Counted from the first letter of the stretch, positions 23,735 to 34,429 are shown. The stretch: 64,000 nt of DNA from Amycolatopsis sp. NBC_00345 (GCF_036116635.1 NZ_CP107995.1:9176001-9240000); one strand, 5' to 3'. Numbers and translations are program-made. The notes: generated by a model from the sequence alone, not told the origin.

Positions 23735-25360
23735 TCAGGCCGCCGCGGGAGCCTCGGACTCCTGGGTGGGCGTGGGGGTGTGCTGACGGGGAGGCCTCGC
23801 GCGGCGCATGACCGCGGCCGAGACGACCCCCAGCAACAGGACGGCGATCGGCAGGATCAGCGTCGTGCGGGCGGCGTCGGTGAGTCCATTGTGGACGGCC
23901 TCGGTGGCCAGGCGGCCGGCCTGCGCGGCGAGGTCCGCGGGCAGGCCCGGGATCGGCGCGGGGCCCGAGGACGAGCCGAACTCCCCGGTGGACGCCGCGG
24001 CGTGCGCGATGCCCTCGGCGAACGGCGCGCGGTACGGCTCCGGCAGCTGCGCCGCCGCGGCGTTCGCCTCGTCCGCGATCGACGCGCTGATCCGCGCCTG
24101 CAGCAGCACGCCGATGGCCGCGCTGCCCAGCACGCCGCCGACCTGGCGGGCGGTGTTGAAGATGCCCGAGGCGGTGCCCGTGAGCCGCGGCTCGACCGCG
24201 CTCATCGTCAGGTTGCTCATCGGCGAGAAGATGCAGCCGATGCCGAGGCCGCACACCAGCAGCGCCGGGATCAGCGCCCACGGGCTCGTGTCCGGCCGGG
24301 CCTGCAGCGCGATGATGCCGATGCCCAGCGCGAGCAGCGACAGCCCGGCCATCACCAGGTACTTGCCGTTGACCTTGTCCGACGCGCGCCCCACGAACGG
24401 CGCCAATATCCCCGACACCAGCGACATCGGCGCGGTCAGCGCCCCGGCCAGGGTCGGGCTCAAGCCGAGCACGGTCTGGATGTAGATGATCAGCGGCAGG
24501 AACATGCCGGTCATCGTGAAGCCGACGGTGGCCGCGGTCAGGGTGCCCGCGGAGAAGTTCCGGTTCGCGAACACGTTCAGCGGCACCAGCGGTTCCTTGC
24601 GGTTGGCCCGCTGCCACCACACGAACGCGACCAGCAGCACCACCCCGGCGCCGATGATCTCGAACACGGTGATGCCGCCGGACACGGTGCCCCAGTCGTA
24701 CTGCTGGCCGTTCTGCACGCCGAAGACGATGAGGAACAGCCCCGCCGCCGAGAGCAGGATCCCGAGCACGTCGAACGAGTGCGAGTTCTTCGGCTGCCAG
24801 TCCGGCACCAGTGCCATTACCAGCACGATCGCGATGACCCCGATCGGCACGTTGACGTAGAAGATCCACTCCCAGCCGAAGTGGTCCACCAGCACGCCGC
24901 CCAGCAGCGGGCCGGCGATCGTGGCCAGCCCGGCGACGCCGCCCCACATGCCCATGGCCGGGCCGCGCTTGGCCGGCGGGAACAGGTGCGTGATGAACGC
25001 CAGGGTCTGCGGCGTCATCAGCGCCGCGCCGAGGCCCTGCACCGCGCGGGCGGTGATGAGCATTTCGACGTTGCCGGACATGGCGCACCACAGCGAGGCC
25101 CCGGTGAACACCACGAGCCCGGCGAGGAACACCCGCTTCGGCCCGAACCGGTCGCCGAGCCGGCTGGTGAACAGCATCGGCACGGCGTAGGTGAGCAGGT
25201 AGACACTGATCACCCAGACGACCGCGTTCAGTCCCGCGTTGAGCTCCCGCAGCATGGCGGGGATCGCGATGGACACGATGGTGGTGTCCAGCAGGATCAT
25301 GAAGAAGCCGAGGCACAGCGCGCTGAGCGCGGCCCAGGGATTAGCTTGTCTTGCGTTCAT
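23735..25360 (-). CDS. MFS drug exporter, DHA2 (EmrB/QacA) family
   Basis: The 541-residue transporter has 14 predicted helices, the DHA2 motif LDTTIVSIAIPAM in helix 1, motif A (SRLGDRFGPKRVF) and the antiporter region GPLLGGVLVDHFGWEWIFYVNVPIG. It exports drugs or metabolites using the proton gradient. Its start lies inside the 3' end of the PadR gene (20-bp overlap), so repressor and pump form one translationally coupled operon. Confidence 0.93.
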   Translation of the reverse strand: MNARQANPWAALSALCLGFFMILLDTTIVSIAIPAMLRELNAGLNAVVWVISVYLLTYAVPMLFTSRLGDRFGPKRVFLAGLVVFTGASLWCAMSGNVEMLITARAVQGLGAALMTPQTLAFITHLFPPAKRGPAMGMWGGVAGLATIAGPLLGGVLVDHFGWEWIFYVNVPIGVIAIVLVMALVPDWQPKNSHSFDVLGILLSAAGLFLIVFGVQNGQQYDWGTVSGGITVFEIIGAGVVLLVAFVWWQRANRKEPLVPLNVFANRNFSAGTLTAATVGFTMTGMFLPLIIYIQTVLGLSPTLAGALTAPMSLVSGILAPFVGRASDKVNGKYLVMAGLSLLALGIGIIALQARPDTSPWALIPALLVCGLGIGCIFSPMSNLTMSAVEPRLTGTASGIFNTARQVGGVLGSAAIGVLLQARISASIADEANAAAAQLPEPYRAPFAEGIAHAAASTGEFGSSSGPAPIPGLPADLAAQAGRLATEAVHNGLTDAARTTLILPIAVLLLGVVSAAVMRRARPPRQHTPTPTQESEAPAAA

Positions 25361-25961
25361 GACTTTCCTTGGTAACGAGGCTGAGTGTGTTCGTGGTGTC
25401 CTGGAACGGGATGCGGCCGGAGGACAGGTCGGCGAGCAGTTGTTCGGCCCACTCGAGCTCGAAGGCCCGCTGGGCGGCGAGGTAACGGAAGTCGAGCCAG
25501 TAGATCTCCGGGGTGCCGTCGTCCTGGATGCGCTTGAGGACCACCTGGTCGGAGGCGACGCCGGCCCGCAGCCGGGTGACGCGGTGCTCCAGCTCCGCCA
25601 GCGCGATGTCCGCGCCGAGGTCGTCGATCACGCCCAGCCCGCTGAGGAACTGCGGGTACTCCTGCACGACGTCGCCGAGCATTTCGCGGGCCCGCTGCTG
25701 GAAGGCGTCCTTGCCCGGCGTGGTCATCGCGTACACCGTCCGCTCCGGGCGGCGCCCGTCGCGCTGGGTGTTGACGACCTCGACGAATCCGTTCTGCTGC
25801 AAGCGTTCCACCGTGTGGTAGAGCGAGCCGGCCTTGAGCTTGACCCGGTTGTCGACGTACCGCTCGCGCATCAGCTGCGCCATCTCGTACGGGTGCATGG
25901 GCTTCTCGTGCAGAAGCTCCAGCACAGCGACGCCCATCGGGGTCAGTTTCGCCGCGGCCAT
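25341..25961 (-). CDS. PadR-family transcriptional regulator
   Basis: The 206-residue regulator has an N-terminal winged helix (LTPMGVAVLELLHEKPMHPYEMAQLM, then GSLYHTVERLQQNGFVE) and a long C-terminal helical dimerisation domain, as in PadR/Vir-type proteins. It probably represses its own operon and the downstream exporter until a ligand binds. The frame is open to 26078, but the ATG at 25961 follows GAAGGGATC and starts just before the conserved domain. Confidence 0.9.
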   Translation of the reverse strand: MAAAKLTPMGVAVLELLHEKPMHPYEMAQLMRERYVDNRVKLKAGSLYHTVERLQQNGFVEVVNTQRDGRRPERTVYAMTTPGKDAFQQRAREMLGDVVQEYPQFLSGLGVIDDLGADIALAELEHRVTRLRAGVASDQVVLKRIQDDGTPEIYWLDFRYLAAQRAFELEWAEQLLADLSSGRIPFQDTTNTLSLVTKESHERKTS

Positions 25962-26166
25962 GCTCGGTGATCCCTTCAGTTGGCCCAAGTCGGTTATTCC
26001 ACGTGGACTATACGACTCAGAGTAGCCGTGGTCCAGTGTGATCTGCGCTGGTGAGCGCCCTGTCGCTGTCGGTGACAACAGCCGGTGATGATGGTGTCGA
26101 GAGTACGAGGGGGGACCGACAAAAACGGATCGCCGGCTGACGGGGTGGGTGACGACGGGCCGGACA

Positions 26167-26207
26167 CGGAAAACCCCGCCGCGCCCGAGGAGGCGACGGC
26201 GGGGTTT
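26167..26207 (-). terminator. Intrinsic terminator of the MFS gene at 26236
   Basis: An 11-bp stem (26171-26181 with 26197-26207) ending in GGGGTTTT on the minus strand, 29 bases after the stop codon. The rest of 25962-26235 holds the padR promoter region and no gene. Confidence 0.8.
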
Positions 26208-26235
26208 CTGAACCGGCCGGAAAATCGGCCCGGAG

Positions 26236-27561
26236 TCAGTCCTTGGAACCAGCGGTCTCCGCGACCGGCTTGCGGGACCGGAGGCCGCGGAGCGAGTACC
26301 AGCCCGCGATGCCCGTGCCGACGGTCAGGGCCGCCGCGCTCAGGCCCAGTGACCAGTGCACGCCCACCGCCGCGCCGAGCAGGCCGACGGTGAAGCCGCT
26401 GCCCGCGCGCAGGCCGCTCGCGGAAACGTTGTAGACCCCGATGACGCGGCCGCGGTCGGCGGGTTTCGCGAGCAACTGCACGACGGTCTGGCCGATCGAC
26501 ATCGACGCCAGGTTGGCCACCCCGCCGATGACCAGCAGGGCCAGCGCGACCGGATAGCTGGCCGTCATCGCGAAGAACAGGCTCGACAGGCCGTAGACCG
26601 CGGTGCTCACCACGGCCGCCTTCACGCTCGGTTTGATCTTGCCGGTCGCTTCGAGCAGGATGCCGCCGATCACGCCGCCCGCGCCGTTCGCGAAGAGCAG
26701 GACGCCGTAGGCCGTGCCCGCGTTCCCCGCGCCGAGGTCCTGGGCGAAGATCGGCATCGAGGTCTGCAGCGAGGCGCCCACGAAAAACGCCCCGAGGCCC
26801 GCGAGCACGATCATGCCGATCATCGTCGGGTCGGCCTTGACCTCGCGCAGCACCCGGATCGAGTCGAGCAGCCCCACTCGCTGCCGTTTCACCCCGCCGT
26901 CGCGGGTGTGGCCGGTGAACTTGGTGCGGAACAGGAAGATCGTCAACGGCAGGTAGAACGCGACGTTCGCGAAGATCCCGGCCACCGGCCCCAGCCCGAG
27001 CAGCAGCGCCGAGCCGACCACCGGGCCGAACAGGATGCCGAGGCTGCGGAAGGTGGCGTTGAGCCGCACCGCGCTCGGCAGCTCCTCCGGGCCCACGAAG
27101 TCGTGCAGCATCAGCTGTTCGCCCGGTCCCCAGACCGCGCCCGCGCAGCCGTGCAGCACCAGCAGCACGCAGGCTTCCCACACTTGCAGTGAGCCGGTCA
27201 GGAAGAGCACGCCCCACGCCACCGAAACGGCCATGAACAGCACCTGCGCCGCCTGGATGATCCGGCGGCAGTCGTGCCGGTCGGCCAGCGAGCCGAAGTA
27301 CACCGAGAACAGCAGGAACGGCACCCAGTGGCTGATCACCTCGAACCCGGCGAGCGCGGGCGAGTGGAACTTCTCCCACAGCACCCAGTAGGTGATGACG
27401 TGCTCGATGTTGTCGGCCATCATGGCCAGCGCGGTGCCGAACAGGTACGGACGGCAGTCCTTGTTGTAGAGCGCGGCGAATTTACGCGGCCGCGGTCCCG
27501 GCGCCGTTGCTGCCTCAACGGCCTCAGGCACGTGTCCGGGCACGCCGCAGGCGACACACAC
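26236..27561 (-). CDS. MFS exporter, DHA3/EntS-like
   Basis: The 441-residue transporter has about 12 helices, motif A variant FGSLADRHDCRRII and a Pro-rich basic N terminus. The DHA3 group includes enterobactin and macrolide exporters. AGGGGG lies five bases before the GTG start. It is divergent from the TetR gene across a 112-bp region with a clear palindromic operator, so its repressor is almost certainly that TetR protein. An N-terminal CVACG pair of cysteines is unusual. Confidence 0.88.
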   Translation of the reverse strand: MCVACGVPGHVPEAVEAATAPGPRPRKFAALYNKDCRPYLFGTALAMMADNIEHVITYWVLWEKFHSPALAGFEVISHWVPFLLFSVYFGSLADRHDCRRIIQAAQVLFMAVSVAWGVLFLTGSLQVWEACVLLVLHGCAGAVWGPGEQLMLHDFVGPEELPSAVRLNATFRSLGILFGPVVGSALLLGLGPVAGIFANVAFYLPLTIFLFRTKFTGHTRDGGVKRQRVGLLDSIRVLREVKADPTMIGMIVLAGLGAFFVGASLQTSMPIFAQDLGAGNAGTAYGVLLFANGAGGVIGGILLEATGKIKPSVKAAVVSTAVYGLSSLFFAMTASYPVALALLVIGGVANLASMSIGQTVVQLLAKPADRGRVIGVYNVSASGLRAGSGFTVGLLGAAVGVHWSLGLSAAALTVGTGIAGWYSLRGLRSRKPVAETAGSKD

Positions 27562-27625
27562 AGTTACCCCCTTCGCCGGCGCCGGGCGCCGGGACGGATT
27601 CGAAAGTACTTCCCCCGGGTAAACG

Positions 27626-27652
27626 CTAGACGAGACGTTGCGTCTTGTCTAG
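27626..27652. promoter_or_regulatory. TetR operator between divergent MFS and TetR genes
   Basis: A 27-bp interrupted palindrome: CTAGAC, one mismatch, AGACG, centre TTG, CGTCT, one mismatch, GTCTAG. It lies 22 bases before the TetR start and about 65 before the exporter start, so a bound repressor could block both. Confidence 0.7.
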
Positions 27653-27673
27653 AAGTCAGTACACTTCCCCGGC

Positions 27674-28309
27674 GTGGGAGAGATCACGATTCCGGACGAA
27701 CCGGCCCTCGGGCGCCGTCATCACGGCAACCGGCACGGGCGCAGCGAGCAGGCCCGGCACGCCGTGCTCAACGCGGCTGACGACCTGCTGGTGGAGCTCG
27801 GGTTCGCGGGCCTCACCATGGAGAAGATCGCGGTGCGGGCCGGCGTCGCCAAGCAGACCATCTACCGCTGGTGGCCGTCCAAAGTGGACATCCTGCTGGA
27901 CGCGCTCGGCGGCGACCTGGCGCAGGAGCTCACGCCGCCGGACCACGGGGACCTGCGCCGTGACCTGCGGGAGCACCTCGCCGCCGTCGCGGAGTTCCTC
28001 GTCACCGCGGACGCGGGGGCGGTGCTGCGGGCCCTGCTCGGCCAGGCCCAGCACGACCCCGAGCTGGCCGACCGGCTGCGCGCCGGGCACCTGAGCGACC
28101 AGCGGGCGCGCGATCGCCTGCCCTTCGAACGCGCTGTGGCACGCGGCGAGCTTGCGCCCGGAACCGACCTGGACGACGCGGTGGAACGGCTGGTCGGGCC
28201 GGTCCACTACCGCGTGCTGGTGACCGGGGAGCCGGTGCCGGGCTCGTTCACCGACGCCCTCGTCGACCGGCTGCTGGCTAGTGCGGATTGCTCGCCTGTC
28301 GTGCCCTGA
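27674..28309 (+). CDS. TetR-family regulator of the divergent MFS exporter
   Basis: A 211-residue TetR protein. The helix-turn-helix is at about residues 40-85 (LAGLTMEKIAVRAGVAKQTIYRWWPSK-type sequence, read here as FAGLTMEKIAVRAG then TIYRWWPSK), followed by the all-helical ligand domain. Its stop TGA (28307-28309) lies inside the left arm of palindromic element E3, so the element contributes the last codons. Repression of the divergent exporter through the operator at 27626 is inferred. Confidence 0.9.
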   Translation: MGEITIPDEPALGRRHHGNRHGRSEQARHAVLNAADDLLVELGFAGLTMEKIAVRAGVAKQTIYRWWPSKVDILLDALGGDLAQELTPPDHGDLRRDLREHLAAVAEFLVTADAGAVLRALLGQAQHDPELADRLRAGHLSDQRARDRLPFERAVARGELAPGTDLDDAVERLVGPVHYRVLVTGEPVPGSFTDALVDRLLASADCSPVVP

Positions 28310-28357
28310 AGGCCACCATGAGGGACCTATATGCCCTCAAGGTGGCCTTCAGGGCAC
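28301..28357. repeat. Palindromic element, family 2, copy 3
   Basis: Arms of 24 bases with one or two mismatches (GTGCCCTGAAGG on the left, CCTTCAGGGCAC on the right) around the loop ACCTATATG. It overlaps the end of the TetR gene and lies 33 bases from the stop of the convergent accE gene. Confidence 0.92.
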
Positions 28358-28389
28358 GCCGTGCTCGAACCGGGCCAGCCGCGCCAGAG

Positions 28390-28611
28390 TCACTGTGGCA
28401 GCGCCGAAGCGCGCCAAGCCCCTTCGCTGGGACTAAGCGGGGCACGGAGCTGCGCGGCGCGGTCGCCCCACCACGAGGTCCGGCGGGCCGGGGCGGGCGA
28501 AGCCGCGGCGGAGGAGGCGGCCGCGGCGGCCACCACAGCCGTCAGCGCCGCGAGTTCCACGTCGTCCGGGTGGCCTCGGACGACACGCAGCAGCGGGCGG
28601 TCGTCGGTCAT
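28390..28611 (-). CDS. accE: Acyl-CoA carboxylase epsilon subunit
   Basis: A 73-residue protein with the short conserved N-terminal helix region LRVVRGHPDDVELAALTAVVAA, an Ala-rich middle and a Trp-Trp motif (SWWGDRA) near residue 47. This matches the small epsilon subunit that stabilises actinobacterial acyl-CoA carboxylase holoenzymes. It starts 10 bases after the accD stop, the usual accD-accE arrangement. Confidence 0.88.
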   Translation of the reverse strand: MTDDRPLLRVVRGHPDDVELAALTAVVAAAAASSAAASPAPARRTSWWGDRAAQLRAPLSPSEGAWRASALPQ

Positions 28612-28621
28612 CGGGGACTCC

Positions 28622-30259
<1,638 letters not shown>

Positions 30260-30286
30260 GGATCCGCAGCCTAGCTACTGTCGGGT

Positions 30287-30302
30287 CGCCACGCGTGTGG
30301 CG
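30287..30302. promoter_or_regulatory. Inverted repeat upstream of accD
   Basis: CGCCAC and GTGGCG flank GCGT in the 72-bp region between accD and the divergent GNAT gene. It is a possible repressor site; the regulator is unknown. Confidence 0.25.
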
Positions 30303-30331
30303 TAGGCCTCGTCCCGGCCTAAGCTGGCGGC

Positions 30332-31141
30332 GTGCCGTTCGCCGTTCGCCCGATCGGGCCCGCCGACCTGTCCGCCTGCCTTGACCTGGCCGCCGCCCGC
30401 GGCTGGGCGCGCGATGTGCGCAAGTGGTCCGTGGTGCTCGACGTCGGCCGTGGGTTCGGCATCGACGCGCCGGACGGCGGCCTCGCCGCCACGGTTGTCG
30501 TCACCAAGACCGGCCCGCTCGCGTCGATCGCGATGATGCTGGTCGCGTCCCGCTTCGCCCGCCAGGGCATCGGCCGCCAGTTGATGACCCTTGTGCTGGC
30601 GGAGGCCGGCGACGCGACCGTGGTCCTGCACGCCACTGAGGCCGGGCGTCTCCTGTACGAGCCCATGGGCTTCATCGTCGACGGCGGCTGCCGGGGCCAC
30701 GTCGGGTCCCTCGCCGACGACGGCGGCCCGGTGTCCAGGCCGATCGCGCCGCCCGACCTGGCCCGCGTGTACGAGCTGGACGCCGCGGTCATGGGCTTCG
30801 ACCGCCGCGCGCTGCTCGAACGCCTGCTGTTCGAGGCCGAGCACGTCCACGTCACCGAAGCCGGGTACGCGCTGGGCACGGAGTCCGAGGGCCGCATCGT
30901 GATCGGCCCGGTCGTCGCGGCCGATGAGGAGCAGGCCCGCGCCCTGATCCGCGGGATCGCCCACGCCGCGGGCGGCGAGGTCCGCGTCGACGTTGACCTC
31001 GGGCACCCCGGCCTCGGCGAGTGGTGCAGCGCCCACGGGCTGGCGCCGGAGAACCCGGCACCGCGAATGTCACTGGGCGGCAAGCCCCTGCCCGGTGACG
31101 CCGCCCGCCGGTTCGCGGCGTACAACCGCGCACTCGGCTAG
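30332..31141 (+). CDS. GNAT acetyltransferase with C-terminal acetyltransf_18-type domain
   Basis: The 269-residue protein has an N-terminal GNAT domain with the acetyl-CoA motif SRFARQGIGRQLM near residues 72-84 and a second, degenerate GNAT-like half (from about residue 135) of the kind called acetyltransf_18. The substrate is unknown. It is divergent from accD and has a GTG start with a poor ribosome site. Confidence 0.82.
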   Translation: MPFAVRPIGPADLSACLDLAAARGWARDVRKWSVVLDVGRGFGIDAPDGGLAATVVVTKTGPLASIAMMLVASRFARQGIGRQLMTLVLAEAGDATVVLHATEAGRLLYEPMGFIVDGGCRGHVGSLADDGGPVSRPIAPPDLARVYELDAAVMGFDRRALLERLLFEAEHVHVTEAGYALGTESEGRIVIGPVVAADEEQARALIRGIAHAAGGEVRVDVDLGHPGLGEWCSAHGLAPENPAPRMSLGGKPLPGDAARRFAAYNRALG

Positions 31142-31296
31142 AACGGGTCAGGCCGCGACGCCGAACGCCGCGAGCAGCGACTCGGCGCCGTCGATCTCGT
31201 CGAGCACGCCCAGCAGGTCTCGGTTACCGCCTCCTGGCCTCCGACGAGGTCCTCGGCCACCCGAAGACCAAGCGCCGCACCGCTTTCGAGGAGTGG
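31142..31296. pseudogene. Possible gene remnants between GNAT and S33 peptidase genes
   Basis: On the minus strand 31148-31210 reads DLLGVLDEIDGAESLLAAF and then a stop, which looks like the end of a real protein. On the plus strand 31221-31300 reads RLLASDEVLGHPKTKRRTAF. Neither has an intact gene around it, and the two abut. This fits a deletion scar, but the families are not recognised. Confidence 0.3.
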
Positions 31297-32721
31297 CTAG
31301 GCCGCCGGGGGGATCGGAGCACCTGGGCAGGTCGCGCTGGAGGTCTTGCCGGTGTCGAAGAACTCGACCGCTTTCGAAGCACACGGCAGGATCGACAGTG
31401 AGCCGTGCATGTCGTCCTCGACGGTGAGGAGTGAGCCGCCAATGTGGGCGCGCATGTCGTAGGCCCACGGTAGCGGGGTGACCGACTCGTAGGCGTGACC
31501 CACGAGCTGCAGTGGGCTCTTACCCGGCTTGAAATGCCACGTGGTGGCGGGCAGCGGCCAGCCGGCGCAGTGGCCGTCGTAGGAGCCGTGGCTGCCGGCG
31601 ACCGGGAGTTCGGCGGACAGCGCGAGGTGGTTGCGCCAGCGCGTTTCGAAGTCGCGGGTGCCGCTCGATTCGTTGCAGATCAACGCATTCTGCTGGTCCA
31701 GGTTGAACGCCGGGTTCGGATCGTGCCAGTCGAAGCCGGTGCGGGTGGGCCCGGCCGCGCCGGGCACCTTGCCGCCGGAGCGGAGCTTCACCAGTTGCTG
31801 GGCCGAGTCCGGCCATTTGCGGCGGGCTCCGAGGAGCAGGCTGTCGACCGTGCTCCGGTCGGGGGCCTGCGCCCGCAGGTCCAGCAGAGCCAAGGTGGCC
31901 GCCTCCTTCGTGGCGCCGAAGTGGTAGACGCGGTCGTTGCCTGCCAGCCAGCCGGCGAAGTCATGGAACGAGTTCTCCAGCGCCGTCATCTGGTCGTGGT
32001 CGACCGCGGTGAGGTCGAAAGTGGACACCACGACCGAGTCGAGCAGCATCGCGGCGACGTGGTCGTCGAACAGCGTGCGGTATTCGGCGCCCAGCGCGGT
32101 GCCCCAGGAAATCCCGTAGTAGCCGATCTTTTCCTCGCCGAGAGCCTGCCGGATCCGGTCCATGTCGCGGGCGACGTTCGCGGTGGTCAGATTCGCCGTG
32201 AACTCCGGGTCCCGCGCCACGCAGTCCTGGTAGTGCCGGGCGTCGCGTTCGGACAGGAAACGGGCTTTTTCCTTGTCGGACAAGGAAGGATCCGGCGGAG
32301 TGCTGTCCTGCGGGCAGGACAGCCCGGCGCTGTAGCCGACTCCGCGCGGGGCGAAGCCGATGATGTCGTGGTGCACGCCGAGTCCCGCGGTCTTCGAGTC
32401 CAGCAGTCTCCGCGGCATGTCCATGCCGTACGCGCCGGGGCCGCCCGGGTTGGCCAGGATGACCCCGTCCCGGCTGCCAGTGGCCTTGATCCGGCTCACC
32501 GCCAGCTCGAATGTGCGCCCGTCCGGTTTCGCGTAGTCGACCGGCACCGTGATCATGGCGCATTCGGTGCGCTGGTCCTCCGCGGGCCAGCCGTCCGCGA
32601 TGGTTCGGCACGGTTGCCAAGACAGGCCGTCCGCAGCCGCTGCCGTTCCCGGCGATAGCGGTACGAGCAGCAGGCCGACAAGGACCGGTCCAGCGAGTTT
32701 CTTGATCGACATTCGGCTCAT
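31297..32721 (-). CDS. Secreted S33-family peptidase (tripeptidyl aminopeptidase-like)
   Basis: A 474-residue exported alpha/beta hydrolase. The signal peptide ends near GTAAAAD; ANPGGPGAYG is the oxyanion motif, GISWGTALGAEY holds the nucleophile Ser, and the C-terminal TAP-like domain carries the catalytic Asp and His (near DMHGS). Relatives remove N-terminal tripeptides. The frame is open to 33054, but that part overlaps a decayed recombinase on the other strand, so the ATG at 32721 is used. No clear ribosome site is present. Confidence 0.87.
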   Translation of the reverse strand: MSRMSIKKLAGPVLVGLLLVPLSPGTAAAADGLSWQPCRTIADGWPAEDQRTECAMITVPVDYAKPDGRTFELAVSRIKATGSRDGVILANPGGPGAYGMDMPRRLLDSKTAGLGVHHDIIGFAPRGVGYSAGLSCPQDSTPPDPSLSDKEKARFLSERDARHYQDCVARDPEFTANLTTANVARDMDRIRQALGEEKIGYYGISWGTALGAEYRTLFDDHVAAMLLDSVVVSTFDLTAVDHDQMTALENSFHDFAGWLAGNDRVYHFGATKEAATLALLDLRAQAPDRSTVDSLLLGARRKWPDSAQQLVKLRSGGKVPGAAGPTRTGFDWHDPNPAFNLDQQNALICNESSGTRDFETRWRNHLALSAELPVAGSHGSYDGHCAGWPLPATTWHFKPGKSPLQLVGHAYESVTPLPWAYDMRAHIGGSLLTVEDDMHGSLSILPCASKAVEFFDTGKTSSATCPGAPIPPAA

Positions 32722-32779
32722 GGTGGCCGCCCGCCGGGTCCGGGCCCATCGGCCGATCGGCCACCCCAGGGCGGCGATC

Positions 32780-33135
32780 GGCCGATTGCCGCGGCAGCTC
32801 ACCGAGGAGGACGTCTTGGTCGAGGACAGTGGGGTCAGCATCCGGCTCGGCGACCCGCCATCCCCGGTGCCGCAACCCTTCGCTGGGGCCCGCTGACTGT
32901 TCCCTGGCCGCCGGCAGGCCGGCTCATGTCCCCGAAGACGCTCGAACAGAGTCTTCGACAGGTCGGGATTCCCGGTCTCCGCGGCCGGACCGCCGCGCTC
33001 TGGCAACTCGTCCTGTAAGCACCAGCACCCGTCGTCGCCAAGACGCTCGGCCACTCAACCGACCATACCGCCCGCCTGGTCACCGAGGCTGGATGAACCT
33101 GGGCTCGCTACGCCGCCGGTGATCACACCCGGTTA
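32780..33135 (+). pseudogene. Decayed tyrosine recombinase, C-terminal part (R1)
   Basis: The frame reads RLPRQLTEEDVLVEDSGVS, then PVPQPFAGAR, a stop, LFPGRRQAG, a frameshift, MSPKTLEQSLRQVGIPGL, TAALWQLVL, a stop, APAPVVAKTLGHSTDH, TEAG, a stop and TWARYAAGDHTR. This follows the order of the C-terminal catalytic domain of a common actinomycete tyrosine recombinase, with three in-frame stops, one frameshift and an apparent internal deletion. It is dead. The fragment R2 just downstream may have belonged to the same type of gene. Confidence 0.75.
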
Positions 33136-33219
33136 CAAGATCGAAGAACACGCGACAGTTGTATTCCCTATTAGATCTGCGTGTTGATGCAGGTCGGATA
33201 GAGATGGTCGAGTGGCGAG

Positions 33220-34000
33220 TTGGCGTGTGTTTTGGGTTCCGCGGGCAGCAGCAGGTGGCGGGCTACGGCGACGGCTGTTGGCGGTTGGGAGGACCTGTCA
33301 GCCCGCGAGGCCGAGGTCGGAATCAAGGCAGGAGATCCGATCTTCTTGTCCCCGGATCGCCAGGTGGATCCTGGACTAGCGCTTGATGGGCAGGCGGCAC
33401 GGTTTCGTCGGTACACCACGGAGACCCGCCGGAACTACGCGACAGACATCTGCCTGTTGCTGATGTTCTTGGGCAGCCGGGGCCGAGCGTGGACGCACGC
33501 GGTGGCGCGGGACTTGGAGGACTACGAGCATTGGCGCCGCTTCGCCGAGTCCAACCCCAGCCGGGTGTCCGGGGCCAAATGGGACCGGGAGCTGGCCGCG
33601 TTCGCCAGCCTCTACGGCTGGGCTGACAAAGCAGGTCGCGTCTCGCTGAACCCAGTGGCGATGAAGCAGGTGATGGGCCGCGACGGCGATGTGATCACGG
33701 TGCCTGAGGCCAGAGCCAAGGATGCCAGGCGCAGTAACGTGCACTGGTTGACGCCACGGACATGGCGGCGGTGGATCGATGTCGGGCTGCGTGGCCAGTC
33801 CCAGGATGGCGTGCCGGAACCGGGCTGGGCCGGGCGGCTGGAAGATCGAAATGTGGCCTTCGTGCGGTTACTGACCTCGTCGGGGCTGCGCCGGGCGGAG
33901 GGCGGGTCGATGCTGACGTTCGAGGTGCCGGTTGGGTGGTTGGACGGCGGCCGCTATTACCGAGGCAAGGTCGCCGCAGAAGTGACGCGATCGAAGAACC
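33220..34000 (+). pseudogene. Tyrosine recombinase N-terminal part (R2), truncated at 3' end
   Basis: About 260 residues of a tyrosine recombinase: the SAM-like DNA-binding domain (RRYTTETRRNYATD, ARDLEDYEHWRR, GAKWDRELAAFASLY) and the beginning of the catalytic domain with the first catalytic Arg (LLTSSGLRRAEGGSML). Homology ends at about 34000 (VTRSKN), where sequence of an FBP-domain gene begins out of frame. The box II/III residues (His-x-x-Arg, Tyr) are missing, so it cannot be active. The exact start is uncertain. Confidence 0.8.
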
Positions 34001-34429
34001 AAGCGCCTGGCCGTGCCCAAAGACCTCGCCGAGCGGCCGTGGGAAGACCTCGATTTCCTCGGCTGGCGAGACCCTGCCTCACCCGATCGCGCCTACCTGG
34101 TCGCCGAATCCGGCGACGGCTTCGTCGGCCTGGCGCTGCGACGGGCGACCCACACGGGGCAGCCCCGGCGCAGCATGTGCTCGCTGTGCCTGACCACGCA
34201 CTCGGGAACCGGCGTTTCGCTGATGACCGCCCGCAAGGCCGGACCCGAGGGGCGGCAGGGCAACTCGGTCGGCTCCTACATCTGCGACGACCTGGCCTGC
34301 TCGCTCTACCTGCGCGGGAAGAAGGACGCCGGACCCGGCGGCCGGTTGCACGAGTCGCTCACGCTGGACGCGCAGGTCGAGCGGACCATGACCAACCTCG
34401 CCGGGTTCCTGGCCAAGGTGACCGGCTGA
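34001..34429 (+). pseudogene. FBP-domain (EF-G-binding-like) protein, 5'-truncated
   Basis: The frame reads KRLAVPKDLAERPWEDLDF and continues through a four-cysteine treble-clef finger (CSLCLTTH, then CDDLACSLYLRGKK) to a normal end, as in actinomycete FBP-domain proteins related to FusB/elongation-factor-G-binding proteins. In relatives as I know them about 20-25 residues precede KRL; here an in-frame stop and recombinase sequence replace them. A GTG at 34013 could start a 138-residue product, but it has no ribosome site. It could retain some function if transcribed. Confidence 0.75.

Noticed and set aside
32722..33054. N-terminal extension of the S33 peptidase
   Set aside because: The sequence overlaps a decayed recombinase on the other strand, and the signal peptide starts at 32721.
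34013..34429. Calling the FBP-domain gene intact from its GTG
   Set aside because: There is no ribosome site and the in-frame upstream codons KRLA still match the family, so the 5' end was lost.
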